From Candidatus Bathyarchaeota archaeon (GTDB lineage: Archaea; Thermoproteota; Bathyarchaeia; Bathyarchaeales; Bathycorpusculaceae), in assembly GCA_025059195.1 (NCBI GenBank), contig JANXDU010000022.1:1-43617 (forward strand): DNA of 43,617 nucleotides, in the 5' to 3' direction. Made by a program: the position numbers and the translations under genes. The notes below the pieces were generated by a model, which saw only the letters and a list, made by a program, of their open reading frames with translations, was not told where the DNA came from and searched no databases. Shown piece by piece: positions 32,427-40,065 of this stretch (position 1 is its first letter; each line of letters begins with the position of its first letter).

Positions 32427-33129
32427 TTTCCATCTGTCCCAACCTTTCTAAAACCTTTTCCACTTCAGCCCTTATCTCCTCTATTCTCTTTTCTGCTTCG
32501 GTTCTTGGACCCGGCTTGACTGCTGGTTTTCTCTTCCTTTTTGCTTTTTCTTCGCTTTCGGGTTTTTCTTCTTCTGCCGGTTTAGGAACAGCCTCAGCCT
32601 TTGTTGTGGGTATAGCTATCTCTTTTATTGGCTTAGCTTCCACTTTCGAGCGGAGCTCTTCAATTTTTGCACTTATCTCGTCGAAGCGTTCGCTGAAAAG
32701 TTTTATTAGGTCTTCCTGCATGGCTTCAAGCTCGTGTAAAGCCACAAGAGACTCGTCTTTTGAAATTGCCTCTTTAACAATCATCATTCTCTCCTTGTAG
32801 GTTTGGGCAAGCCGGTCCCTTTCCTCTTCAGTTATTTTGCCTTCGGCGTGGGCCTCGTAAAGCTTTCTTATAGCATCACTTAGGATTTCCCTTTCCAAGT
32901 CCAGTATCCGCAACTCTTCTCTGGCCCTAGCTGCCTCCTCTTGAGAAACCGTTTTAACTATTTTAAATGGTAAAGCCCTCACCTCTGTTTCGCCTTTTCC
33001 CTTTTCAACCACTGTCGCCGGTTTTTCTCCCCGCAGCCTTCTTTTCATGGAATAAACGACTATGATAGATGCTATAATTGCCCCTAAGGCTATAGCCATA
33101 GACGCGGCGGTTAAGGAGTCGAAGGGCAA
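32416..33129 (-). CDS. Membrane-anchored coiled-coil protein
   Basis: The 237-residue protein has one N-terminal membrane helix (about 9-27), a long charged helical region (about 60-165; EEAARAREELRILDLEREIL, then LEAMQEDLIKLFSERFDEIS), a Pro/Lys/Glu-rich linker, and a last helix (EKRIEEIRAEVEKVLERLG). The stretch YEAHAEGKITEEERDRLAQTYKERM resembles short SHOCT-like segments found in membrane proteins. No enzyme motif is visible. It is cotranscribed with rpiA. The role may be in the cell envelope, but this is a guess. Confidence 0.75.
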   Translation of the reverse strand: MPFDSLTAASMAIALGAIIASIIVVYSMKRRLRGEKPATVVEKGKGETEVRALPFKIVKTVSQEEAARAREELRILDLEREILSDAIRKLYEAHAEGKITEEERDRLAQTYKERMMIVKEAISKDESLVALHELEAMQEDLIKLFSERFDEISAKIEELRSKVEAKPIKEIAIPTTKAEAVPKPAEEEKPESEEKAKRKRKPAVKPGPRTEAEKRIEEIRAEVEKVLERLGQMEIET

Positions 33130-33207
33130 AGTTTCGCCTCTACCTTTCCATTAAATTCGTAGCCTCTTTTATATATTAAATTATCCAGCTCTAAAATTTT
33201 CAGAAGC

Positions 33208-33216
33208 CTTTATAAC
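33208..33216 (+). promoter_or_regulatory. Putative TATA box for the M20 peptidase gene
   Basis: CTTTATAAC sits 41 bases before the ATG at 33257. A start site about 25 bases downstream would leave a short leader with GTGAGAGTG before the ATG. The motif and spacing match archaeal promoters. Confidence 0.5.
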
Positions 33217-33256
33217 AGACTCACCAACGATACTCTAAAATTGTGAGAGTGCACGG

Positions 33257-34678
33257 ATGGATAAGGGAAAAGTTTTCAAATACATTGAAGAACACTTTGA
33301 AGAACACCTTAAACGCTTGCAGGAGCTTGTTAGACAACCCTCCATTTCAGCGGAAGGTCTCGGAATAAAAGAATGCGCAACCCTTGTAAGAGATTATTTT
33401 AGGGCTCTAGGCTGTAAAGACGCTAGGCTTGTGGAGACTTCCGGCAACCCTGTGGTTTACGGTTTTTACGACGCAGGCGAAGATAAAACTTTGATAGTTT
33501 ACATGATGTATGACACACAGCCCGTGGATGAACCTGGATGGATCGTTCCCCCGTTAGAGGGACGCGTCGTTGAGATGGAGCCTTTTGGAAAATGTTTAGT
33601 GGCGAGGGGAGCCATAAACACGAAAGGTGAGCTCGGCGCCTTCATAAACGCATGTGAATCCATAATAGCCTCTGGTGAAGAAATCCCCTTAAACCTCATA
33701 TTCGTGGCTGAGGGCGAAGAGGAGCTTGGAAGCCGCCACCTCCCAGAATTTATAAACAAGTATTTAGACAAGCTGAAAGAGGCGGACGCAGTTTTCTTCC
33801 CCACAGCAGACCAGGATGAAAAAGGGAAAGTGCAAATGGCCCTAGGCGTTAAGGGCATAGTCTACTTTGAACTTGAGCTTGACGGAAAAAGTTGGGGATA
33901 TGGACCGACAGAATTCGCTATTCACGGAAGCAACAAAGCTTGGGTTGACAGCCCAGCCTTGCGGATGATACAAGCCCTAAGCACTCTGACAACAAAAGAT
34001 GGAAACACAGTCCTCGTGGAGGGCTTCTATGACAACGTTGCTCCTCCAAGCCAGGAAGACTTAGAACTAATAGAAAAACTGGCAAAAACCTTCGACGAAG
34101 AAACCGTCAAAAAAGAAATGAGGGTTGAACGCTTCATAAACGACGTTCACGGAAAAGAAGCCTTGCTAAAGTATCTTTACTCGCCAACCCTAAACATTGA
34201 TGGAATCTGGAGTGGATATACGGGTCCGGGCACAAAGACAGTTTTGCCTCACAAAATAACAGCTAAAGTTGACGTTAGGCTTGTTCCCAACATGACTGTG
34301 GAGGAGGTTATTCCAAAAATAAGACGCCACTTGGATAAGCACGGCTTCAAGGAGATAAAGATAGTTCAACTGGAAGAGGGCTATGGATGGGCGAAAACAA
34401 GCATCCGCGAACCGGCAGCCCAAGCAGTGTTAAAGACTTACCGCGAGTTCGGCTACGAACCAGAAATATGGCCCCACATGGCTGGAAGCGCGCCTTTCTG
34501 CATGTTCAACCGAGAACCATTAAACCTACCCTTCGTCATGGGCGGAATAGGCCACGGGGCAAGGGCCCATGCCCCCAACGAATACATAGTCGTGGGAGAA
34601 GGAGGCCCAACGGGAGGCCTAACAACCCTCGAAAAATCCTATGTGGCGATATTGGACAACATGGCTAAAATGCTGTAA
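33257..34678 (+). CDS. M20-family metallopeptidase-like protein (ArgE/DapE/CPG2 group)
   Basis: The 473-residue product follows the M20 fold: catalytic halves around a lid domain. Recognisable parts are YMMYDTQPVDEPGW (D86), RGAINTKGELGAF, VAEGEEELGS with the Glu pair E154-E155, and the final MGGIGHGARAHAPNEY with its His. The usual first zinc His is M84 and the usual bridging Asp is N121. I recall an M20 subgroup with similar MYD and RGAxNxKG forms, so this may be a subgroup trait rather than decay. It probably removes an amino acid or acyl group from small peptides. It is monocistronic. Confidence 0.87.
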   Translation: MDKGKVFKYIEEHFEEHLKRLQELVRQPSISAEGLGIKECATLVRDYFRALGCKDARLVETSGNPVVYGFYDAGEDKTLIVYMMYDTQPVDEPGWIVPPLEGRVVEMEPFGKCLVARGAINTKGELGAFINACESIIASGEEIPLNLIFVAEGEEELGSRHLPEFINKYLDKLKEADAVFFPTADQDEKGKVQMALGVKGIVYFELELDGKSWGYGPTEFAIHGSNKAWVDSPALRMIQALSTLTTKDGNTVLVEGFYDNVAPPSQEDLELIEKLAKTFDEETVKKEMRVERFINDVHGKEALLKYLYSPTLNIDGIWSGYTGPGTKTVLPHKITAKVDVRLVPNMTVEEVIPKIRRHLDKHGFKEIKIVQLEEGYGWAKTSIREPAAQAVLKTYREFGYEPEIWPHMAGSAPFCMFNREPLNLPFVMGGIGHGARAHAPNEYIVVGEGGPTGGLTTLEKSYVAILDNMAKML

Positions 34679-34687
34679 AACGCACAA

Positions 34688-34761
34688 AGCCTCGGGCGGG
34701 ATTCGAACCCGCGACCACCGCCTTACCAAGGCGGTGCTCCACCAGGCTGAGCTACCGAGGC
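34688..34761 (-). tRNA. tRNA-Thr (anticodon GGT)
   Basis: Read on the minus strand, the acceptor stem GCCTCGG/CCGAGGC, the D arm with AGCTCAGCCTGGTGGAGC, the anticodon stem ACCGCC/GGCGGT around the loop TTGGTAA, and the T arm CGGG/CCCG with TTCGAAT all pair. The discriminator is U (A at 34688), which is usual in archaeal tRNA-Thr. CCA is not encoded. Confidence 0.96.
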
Positions 34762-34891
34762 ACAACAAAGGCGAACAACACATAATTATAAGCGAACATG
34801 TTTTTAAAGAATTTCGCATATGGGATGGGCAACAAACAGTTTATTATTTGGAATAACCACGCAAAGATAACGATGGTGTTTAGAGGTTAAA

Positions 34892-34979
34892 GCGGGGGTC
34901 GCCAAGCCTGGCCAAAGGCGCAAGGCTTAGGACCTTGTCCCGTAGGGGTTCGTGGGTTCAAATCCCACCCCCCGCACCA
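34892..34979 (+). tRNA. tRNA-Leu (anticodon TAG) with encoded CCA
   Basis: The acceptor stem GCGGGGG/CCCCCGC, the anticodon stem CAAGG/CCTTG around CTTAGGA, a long variable arm near TCCCGTAGGGG and the T arm GTGGG/CCCAC with TTCAAAT define a class II tRNA. The discriminator is A at 34976 and CCA is encoded at 34977-34979, unlike the other two tRNAs here. The integrase gene ends 38 bases beyond. Confidence 0.96.
34954..34979 (+). other. Candidate attachment site (tRNA-Leu 3' end)
   Basis: Tyrosine integrases of archaeal elements commonly insert at the T arm and 3' end of a tRNA gene and restore it with their own copy. Here the integrase lies just past the tRNA 3' end and reads toward it. By eye I found no second copy of this 3' segment in the rest of the window, so the other junction should be beyond 43617 or has been lost. 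Confidence 0.45.
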
Positions 34980-35016
34980 CTATGTTGAAATTTGAGGGGG
35001 GTTCATTCCAGAAGGC

Positions 35017-36411
35017 TTATTCTTCATAAGCCAATGGATCTTTGGGTTTTCTGAAGATTTTGCCGCCATCCTCATACTCGCCTGTCACATATTCAAAGCC
35101 GGCTTCTATGAGAGCACATGCTTCTTTGACGTTGTGTGCGACTTTTGTTATGTATTCTTGCTCATTTTTGAAGAGCACTTGGGCGAGGTGAATGTATCGC
35201 ATGGTGTTTTTGATGTTTTTGTGGCGGAGGAATTCTTGGACGTGGAATGGGTCTCGTGTGCGCCAAGCTTCCATTGTTGCTTTGAAGTGGCGGAGGGTTT
35301 TGAAGCTTATTTGCAGCAGTCTTGGGTTTTTGAGTTTTTGGGCTATGCGTTTTCTTTGTAGGGCGAAGTTGCGATTGTGGTGGTCGATGGGCATGCCTGG
35401 TCTCGAGAATATTCTGTCGCCGTATTTTCTGGGAAGGTTGTCGAGCATTTGAGCCAGTTCTTTTGAGATTTTGTAGGTTCTGGATTTTGAGCCTTTTTCC
35501 GGTGTTACCCTTATGGTTCTTGTGGCTTTGTCGTAGTCTGCCCATGCGAGCTGCCAAGCTTCTCCTGGGCGCATGGCTGTTTCAAGCAATAGCTGGAGGA
35601 AGCATGCCATTCTCGGGCTGCATCCGGCTATTAGCTGTTTTATTTCTGCTGGTTGGGGTATGAAGGGTTCTTTTTCAACCCTTTTGTACGTTGGGCGTTG
35701 CCATGTCCCGCCATGCATTTCAAGAAACGTTGTGTAGGCTTCGCATGCCAAGTCTTTCCTTCCAGCTGACCATGGCTGTTTAGCTATTACTTGTTTGACG
35801 CTTTCTGGGTCGTATAGGTTGGCCCCTAACCTTGCAAGCCTTTTTATGAGCCTGACTCTGCCTTGGATGGTGGTTTCCGCGTAGCCGTTTCTTTTCATAT
35901 ACCAGATGAAGTCGACGATTTTCTGTTGGCTTAGGCTTGCTGAGCCCTCCCGCTGGGGCGTTATTTGGAGGGTTTCCACTTCGGCCAAGTTTGCCAAACC
36001 CCTATGCTTTTGGGTGGCAAGTGCTCTACACCCCTGCGCTTCATCGCATGCTTGGCGTTTAAAACTATGGACTTTGGCGCTATTTAACGTCTGCTTTGAA
36101 AAGGTTTGTAATGGCCTGTTTGGGTCTGAAAAGCGGAATCCACAGCCCATGCATAGGAACCTTTGAACACATGAACCGTCAACCAGATACCGCATTCCAC
36201 ACCTGTAGATCTTCGCCTTTTCGCCGGAGTTTCCACACCGTGGACAGCGGATGGAGCTTTGAGGCTGAGGCTGGCTTTGAGGGGGCTGTGCGGCTGGACT
36301 AAGCGAGTCCAACTTCCCATTGTTTAAGTCGCTTTTCGCCAAGCATGCATTTATAGGCGTGTATGTATTTGCCCTCGTGGAAGCAGCCCCTTCCCCTTCA
36401 GCCTCAGCCAT
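35017..36411 (-). CDS. int: Tyrosine recombinase (integrase) with N-terminal zinc ribbon
   Basis: The 464-residue protein has a Pro/Gln-rich leader, a zinc ribbon (about 55-98: CPRCGNSGEK, then YRCGMRY, then CMGCGFRF), a SAM-like core-binding domain (about 165-235; IVDFIWYMKRNGYAETTIQG) and a catalytic domain. Catalytic residues are visible: Arg in TAMRPGEAW, a Lys in PEKGSKS, the HxxR-like pair in FKTLRHFKAT and EFLRHKNIKNTMRYIHL with Tyr in the last. It should insert and remove the element at tRNA-Leu. The ATG directly follows the stop of the upstream gene. It looks intact. Confidence 0.92.
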   Translation of the reverse strand: MAEAEGEGAASTRANTYTPINACLAKSDLNNGKLDSLSPAAQPPQSQPQPQSSIRCPRCGNSGEKAKIYRCGMRYLVDGSCVQRFLCMGCGFRFSDPNRPLQTFSKQTLNSAKVHSFKRQACDEAQGCRALATQKHRGLANLAEVETLQITPQREGSASLSQQKIVDFIWYMKRNGYAETTIQGRVRLIKRLARLGANLYDPESVKQVIAKQPWSAGRKDLACEAYTTFLEMHGGTWQRPTYKRVEKEPFIPQPAEIKQLIAGCSPRMACFLQLLLETAMRPGEAWQLAWADYDKATRTIRVTPEKGSKSRTYKISKELAQMLDNLPRKYGDRIFSRPGMPIDHHNRNFALQRKRIAQKLKNPRLLQISFKTLRHFKATMEAWRTRDPFHVQEFLRHKNIKNTMRYIHLAQVLFKNEQEYITKVAHNVKEACALIEAGFEYVTGEYEDGGKIFRKPKDPLAYEE

Positions 36412-36612
36412 TTACGTTCGCCCTTTTATAGCAGTCCATTCTTTGATGAGAACCCAGCCGTTACGGGTTTCAAGCAGCAAGTTGCCTATGCCCCTATGCT
36501 TGATTCCGCCGGACCGCAGCAAAACGCCCTTCATATGGCCAGCGGGCGCGTCTACAACAGCAGGCAAACCCATGAAGCAGGCGAGAAGGGCTAGGCTTGA
36601 GCTATTCGCCAT
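36412..36612 (-). CDS. Small protein of unknown function upstream of integrase
   Basis: I choose ATG 36612, eight bases after AGAGGCAAGG, rather than an in-frame ATG at 36705 that would overlap the upstream gene by 115 bases. The product has 66 residues, with a hydrophobic start (SSSLALLACFMGLPAVVDAP) and a basic beta-rich second half (HMKGVLLRSGGIKHRGIGNLL, then NGWVLIKEWTAIKG). The stop TAA directly precedes the integrase ATG, so the two are translationally coupled. It might be an excision or control factor, but no known family matches. Confidence 0.6.
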   Translation of the reverse strand: MANSSSLALLACFMGLPAVVDAPAGHMKGVLLRSGGIKHRGIGNLLLETRNGWVLIKEWTAIKGRT

Positions 36613-36839
36613 TGCCTTGCCTCTTTCACGTTTTGAATCTCGTTTACCAATCCGCCGCCTACCAGTTTTTGAACGATTAATGGGAGGGCGGGGTTTTTGA
36701 GGCATGCCCTCATGTAGGCTTCTAAAACTTGGCTTGGATGGCCGTAGCCTCGGCTTTTGCAGAGGAGCCTAAACGCCTGATAGATAAGCGTGTCTAGGCT
36801 GAGTTTTACGCGTTTTTTGCCTTGCGCTAGAGGGCCCAC
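36591..36839 (-). CDS. Small DNA-binding protein, ribbon-helix-helix-like
   Basis: The start is GTG 36839 with GGGAGGGGGTGG before it. The 82-residue protein opens with KKRVKLSLDTLIYQAFRLLCKSRGYGHPSQVLEAYMRACLKNP, a strand and two helices in ribbon-helix-helix order, with a basic beginning. The rest is hydrophobic then charged. It overlaps the next gene by 22 bases. It is probably a regulator or accessory factor of the integration module. Confidence 0.65.
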   Translation of the reverse strand: MGPLAQGKKRVKLSLDTLIYQAFRLLCKSRGYGHPSQVLEAYMRACLKNPALPLIVQKLVGGGLVNEIQNVKEARQWRIAQA

Positions 36840-36927
36840 TTTCCACCCCCTCCCCTAGGCTGATTATGGGTTGTCCTCGTTTTTAATGACTGAAAATTTA
36901 CGATTAAAACAGGGCTGGAAAACATGA

Positions 36928-38955
36928 TTAATGGAAGACATCATTTTCAACTTCCATGCTTTTCCACAATGCGTCCATGAACGTAACCCTTAAAGTTTTG
37001 AAGCATTGTTCACAACGTCTAAGTATGGTTCCAGACGAGGGGTCCTTAACCTCATATTCCACAGCCCGGCCTCCGCAAAGCTCGCATTTTTCTCCAGGCG
37101 GGACTCTACGCCAAAGCCAAACAGGCCCAGAATCTGAATCTCTTTGGTAATCTGGACATTCAGCGTTTGTCCAACCTTCTGAGGCTTTTTTAGTCAAAGT
37201 AGGCTTTAAATCGACTTTTTCATTATTGGACAAACTTTTTTCTGGAAGGCCGTGTGTGTTTTCAGACTCTGGCAACTTCTTTTCAACGTTGCAGCCGTTT
37301 GAAGGGATATGTGTGTCTTCTGAGACTTTATTGTCCAATGATAAGTTAAGCCATTTTTGAGCCTCTTTTCGCATTTTCACGATTAAATCTTCGGCCATTT
37401 TGTCAATCTCCAATAATCCAGCCACTTTTTGCTCAATTTTGTCAACGTCGTATAGTAGGGTAAGGCTCTTGGGTCTGGCTTCATCGCTGCTCATGTAGCC
37501 AGCGGCTTCCCACTCGCCAAGATAGCGCCTAACCGTTTTTTCTGAACGCCCAATTTTCACAGCTATTTTTTCGCGTTCAGCCTTGCCGATTACGGATCCT
37601 TCCTCGCCGAGTCCAAGCTCTTTCAAGCACTCTAAAAGGCTTCGGGTGCGCTCTTCCAAGCTGCTCATCATTGTAGCAAGAGGTTTCCTTATAAGCTTCA
37701 AGGCTTCAAGGACGACTTCAGGCGTTACGAAATAGACTTCGCCCCTATCCCATTTATGCAAGCGTTTCTTGTTTAGTAAAGCGTACAGCTTAATGAACGT
37801 TAGAATCTTGTCATAGTCTCCGCGGACTCTGAGGATGTCAGCATTTAGCACTTCAATCAGGGTTTCAGGGAACGGTATCACTATTTTGCAAGGCTCCAGC
37901 CTTTCCACAAAAGCCCTTATGACCGCTTTACTGAAATCGTAATCTGTATATGCCCTAAGCCCCAACACCACTTCGCCCCGTTGCCTTTCCAGCCAAGCCT
38001 TCCATTTTAACACCCGTTTTGTCTGCTCTGGGCTTTCATCAACATTAAAGATCCAACATCTCCGCTGGAATTGAGGGTCAAGTTCCACCCGCGTTGTACT
38101 GCTAATAACAGTGATTGGGGGAATATGGTATTGCTTTGTTGTAGGCTCTCCTGTGTCTTTATCGCGAACCGTTACCTCAACCGTGTACCCCTTATCGTCT
38201 GCGCTTAGAAACTTGATTGTAGCGGTTCCATATGTCTCCTGGTCCATAGCACCTATTTCCTTGAGCCTCAAAATTTCGTAGCCCTTTAGATTTGTGTAGT
38301 CAAGGGCATGGGGCGTGAACCGGCCCACATCCTTAACTTTGAAACCTTCAGAAACAGCTGTCATCAACGTTGACTTGCCAGCGCCTTCAGTTCCCTTAAG
38401 GAGTATCATCTGGACCATGCGCAGGTCGATATCCTTGAATTTCGATCCACATAGCAACGTGAAAATGGCTTGCTTATTCCCGTCTTCACCCGGCAAAACA
38501 TTATCCAGGTGAGGCTTTAGCTCGACCAACTGGTTATTGGCAGCCATAATCCTGTCAACTTCCTTTTCTACCTCTTCGTTTGAAACGTTTGAAGTCCCTG
38601 TATTTTGAAGGGGGCCTTCCCAATTCTCCTCTACCCAATAGTCTTCGTGCTCCTGCAGTGTAAGGATCACTCGCTCCAAAACTTGGCTGCTGTTGCTCCA
38701 ACGATGCTTCAACTCCTCCCTAATGGCCTTGGCTTGGCTGGAGTTGCGCAAATCTTCAAAGCTTTTTATGGTTGTCCAAGCGGTTAACACATCACCCGTA
38801 AACAGATCTTGAAGGCGAACTTGCCAAGAACCCTCATGACGGACCTGAAGAAACAGTTCCTCCTCGCCTATGGCTACGCCTTTCTCTCCGTTTTTTAACA
38901 CGGAAAAGCGAATTTCGTTAAGGCTAAGAGTTTTATCCATAGCGCCTTCAACCAT
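36928..38955 (-). CDS. AAA+ replication ATPase/helicase with winged helix and zinc ribbon
   Basis: ATG 38955 overlaps the previous stop as ATGGTTGA and is preferred to a far start at 39006. The product of 675 residues has an N-terminal part of about 150 residues, an ATPase core with Walker A LLKGTEGAGKST (K194) and a sensor segment ITVISSTTRVELDPQFQRRCW, then a winged helix (about 450-505; KIAVKIGRSEKTVRRYLGEWEAAGYM) and a C-terminal zinc ribbon (CELCGGRAVEYEV, then CEQC). The order resembles replicative helicases of archaeal plasmids and viruses, MCM-like. Walker B is not sharp. It likely copies the element. Confidence 0.75.
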   Translation of the reverse strand: MVEGAMDKTLSLNEIRFSVLKNGEKGVAIGEEELFLQVRHEGSWQVRLQDLFTGDVLTAWTTIKSFEDLRNSSQAKAIREELKHRWSNSSQVLERVILTLQEHEDYWVEENWEGPLQNTGTSNVSNEEVEKEVDRIMAANNQLVELKPHLDNVLPGEDGNKQAIFTLLCGSKFKDIDLRMVQMILLKGTEGAGKSTLMTAVSEGFKVKDVGRFTPHALDYTNLKGYEILRLKEIGAMDQETYGTATIKFLSADDKGYTVEVTVRDKDTGEPTTKQYHIPPITVISSTTRVELDPQFQRRCWIFNVDESPEQTKRVLKWKAWLERQRGEVVLGLRAYTDYDFSKAVIRAFVERLEPCKIVIPFPETLIEVLNADILRVRGDYDKILTFIKLYALLNKKRLHKWDRGEVYFVTPEVVLEALKLIRKPLATMMSSLEERTRSLLECLKELGLGEEGSVIGKAEREKIAVKIGRSEKTVRRYLGEWEAAGYMSSDEARPKSLTLLYDVDKIEQKVAGLLEIDKMAEDLIVKMRKEAQKWLNLSLDNKVSEDTHIPSNGCNVEKKLPESENTHGLPEKSLSNNEKVDLKPTLTKKASEGWTNAECPDYQRDSDSGPVWLWRRVPPGEKCELCGGRAVEYEVKDPSSGTILRRCEQCFKTLRVTFMDALWKSMEVENDVFH

Positions 38956-39223
38956 CCACCGGCCGCCTCCGTGGCTGTTTTGAAGGCTGCGCGTTCTGCT
39001 GGACAACGTTGGTTGTTTCCTTTAATCTCCGCTCATTCTGGCACTCCAGGAAAAGCCGTTTATAGAGCTCGGGGGCTTCTCGCTGAATTTTCTCCCTTAT
39101 AGCATCCCTGATTAAATCGGACTTATTGAGGTGGGCGTCTCTGGCAATAAAGGCTTCCATTAACTGTTTCAAACTGCTAGGTATTCGCGCACTTATCCTC
39201 ACGTCTTGTAATTTCTTTTTCAT
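38948..39223 (-). CDS. Ribbon-helix-helix (CopG-type) regulator
   Basis: The 91-residue protein begins KKKLQDVRISARIPSSLKQL, a DNA-contact strand, followed by MEAFIARDAHLNKSDLIRDAIREKIQREAPEL, two helices. The C-terminal tail is polar and basic. It heads the leftward operon and should repress it and the divergent gene through the palindrome at 39272-39283. CopG-type proteins control copy number or early genes in similar elements. Confidence 0.85.
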   Translation of the reverse strand: MKKKLQDVRISARIPSSLKQLMEAFIARDAHLNKSDLIRDAIREKIQREAPELYKRLFLECQNERRLKETTNVVQQNAQPSKQPRRRPVDG

Positions 39224-39271
39224 ACTTCGTTCTCCTTATGGTCGACGACCGTAAGACAAATATCAGAACCT

Positions 39272-39283
39272 ATACCATGGTAT
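39272..39283. promoter_or_regulatory. Perfect palindrome ATACCATGGTAT in a divergent promoter
   Basis: The 12-base sequence reads the same on both strands and lies between the divergent regulator (start 39223) and the rightward gene (start 39297), 13 bases before the latter. A ribbon-helix-helix dimer pair is the natural ligand. Binding here would shut the rightward gene directly and may affect the leftward operon. Confidence 0.65.
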
Positions 39284-39296
39284 TTTTCGGTGTAAA

Positions 39297-39986
39297 ATGG
39301 GTCGCAGGCAACTTGTTTTAGAGACAAACATTGACTGGCAGAGCACTTTAGACAAGATAAAGGAGAAAAGGGAAAGGGAAATAGGTCAGCCACTTGACGG
39401 TTATATTCGGCCTGGGGTTTTCATTCGTATTACACGTAAAGGGCTCATCGTGATCAAATTAAAGAAGTATGATGTAACTTTGCTCATTTCGCCTAACGGC
39501 ACGCTTCAAGTTGTATATAAAACCGAGTTTCCTATGGGGGATACTGTAATAACTCCAGAGGGCGAAATTATTCTTGACGTAAAGGAAAGCCCTACTAGTG
39601 GCCGTGAGGCTATAGATTTAGGATGGCTTTTACATGAATCGGGATTATTGGAATTACTGGCAACAGTAGATGGTTCAGAGCTGAAATTTAGATTCAAAAA
39701 GTATATTCGTTTTCGCGACGCTTGGGAGCGAGATTGGATTTTTCTAAGAAGCTTACATTCAGAAACTTTTCAGGATGCGATAAAAATACATTTAGATAGT
39801 ATCAAATTAACTAGGTTATTGAAAAGAGTAGTCTATGACAATAAACTTAGAGATCGTATTAGAATTATAATTGATGCGCAAAGGGATGAAGAAGGTAAAG
39901 TCAATCCTTATGACCTCATTAACGTATTGCTTGGCAAGCTTGATCCGCTTGATATTTCGCTAGGCATGCGTAACTTGTTCTCTTAG
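39297..39986 (+). CDS. Protein of unknown function, divergent to the element's regulator
   Basis: The 229-residue protein has a charged helical start (TLDKIKEKREREIGQPLDG), a beta-rich part (GVFIRITRKGLIVIKLKKYDVTLLISPNG, then FPMGDTVITPEGEIILDVKE) and a helical end (RLLKRVVYDNKLRDRIRIII). No catalytic motif or family is recognised. The DNA is more AT-rich than in the viral block. As the only gene controlled from the palindrome on this side, it may be the element's defence, immunity or copy-control factor. Confidence 0.7.
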   Translation: MGRRQLVLETNIDWQSTLDKIKEKREREIGQPLDGYIRPGVFIRITRKGLIVIKLKKYDVTLLISPNGTLQVVYKTEFPMGDTVITPEGEIILDVKESPTSGREAIDLGWLLHESGLLELLATVDGSELKFRFKKYIRFRDAWERDWIFLRSLHSETFQDAIKIHLDSIKLTRLLKRVVYDNKLRDRIRIIIDAQRDEEGKVNPYDLINVLLGKLDPLDISLGMRNLFS

Positions 39987-40065
39987 TAAACGTTTAGTTA
40001 AGCACTTATAAATTGAGCTTATTTAATAAGCAAAAGTAATAAATAATGCTCATTCGTCTTATAAT

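Larger units (their letters stand above)
34954..39986. mobile_element. Integrated element at tRNA-Leu (integrase, small regulators, AAA+ replication protein)
   Basis: From the tRNA-Leu end the block holds integrase, two small genes, a replication-type ATPase and a ribbon-helix-helix gene, all leftward in overlapping order, then a divergent unknown gene. The content is that of a small integrative plasmid or the early region of a virus. The left border is the tRNA; the right border is uncertain and could include the restriction-modification genes. Confidence 0.65.

Noticed and set aside
35192-36166. Plus-strand frames across the integrase gene
   Set aside because: They are antisense to a complete tyrosine recombinase with visible catalytic residues.
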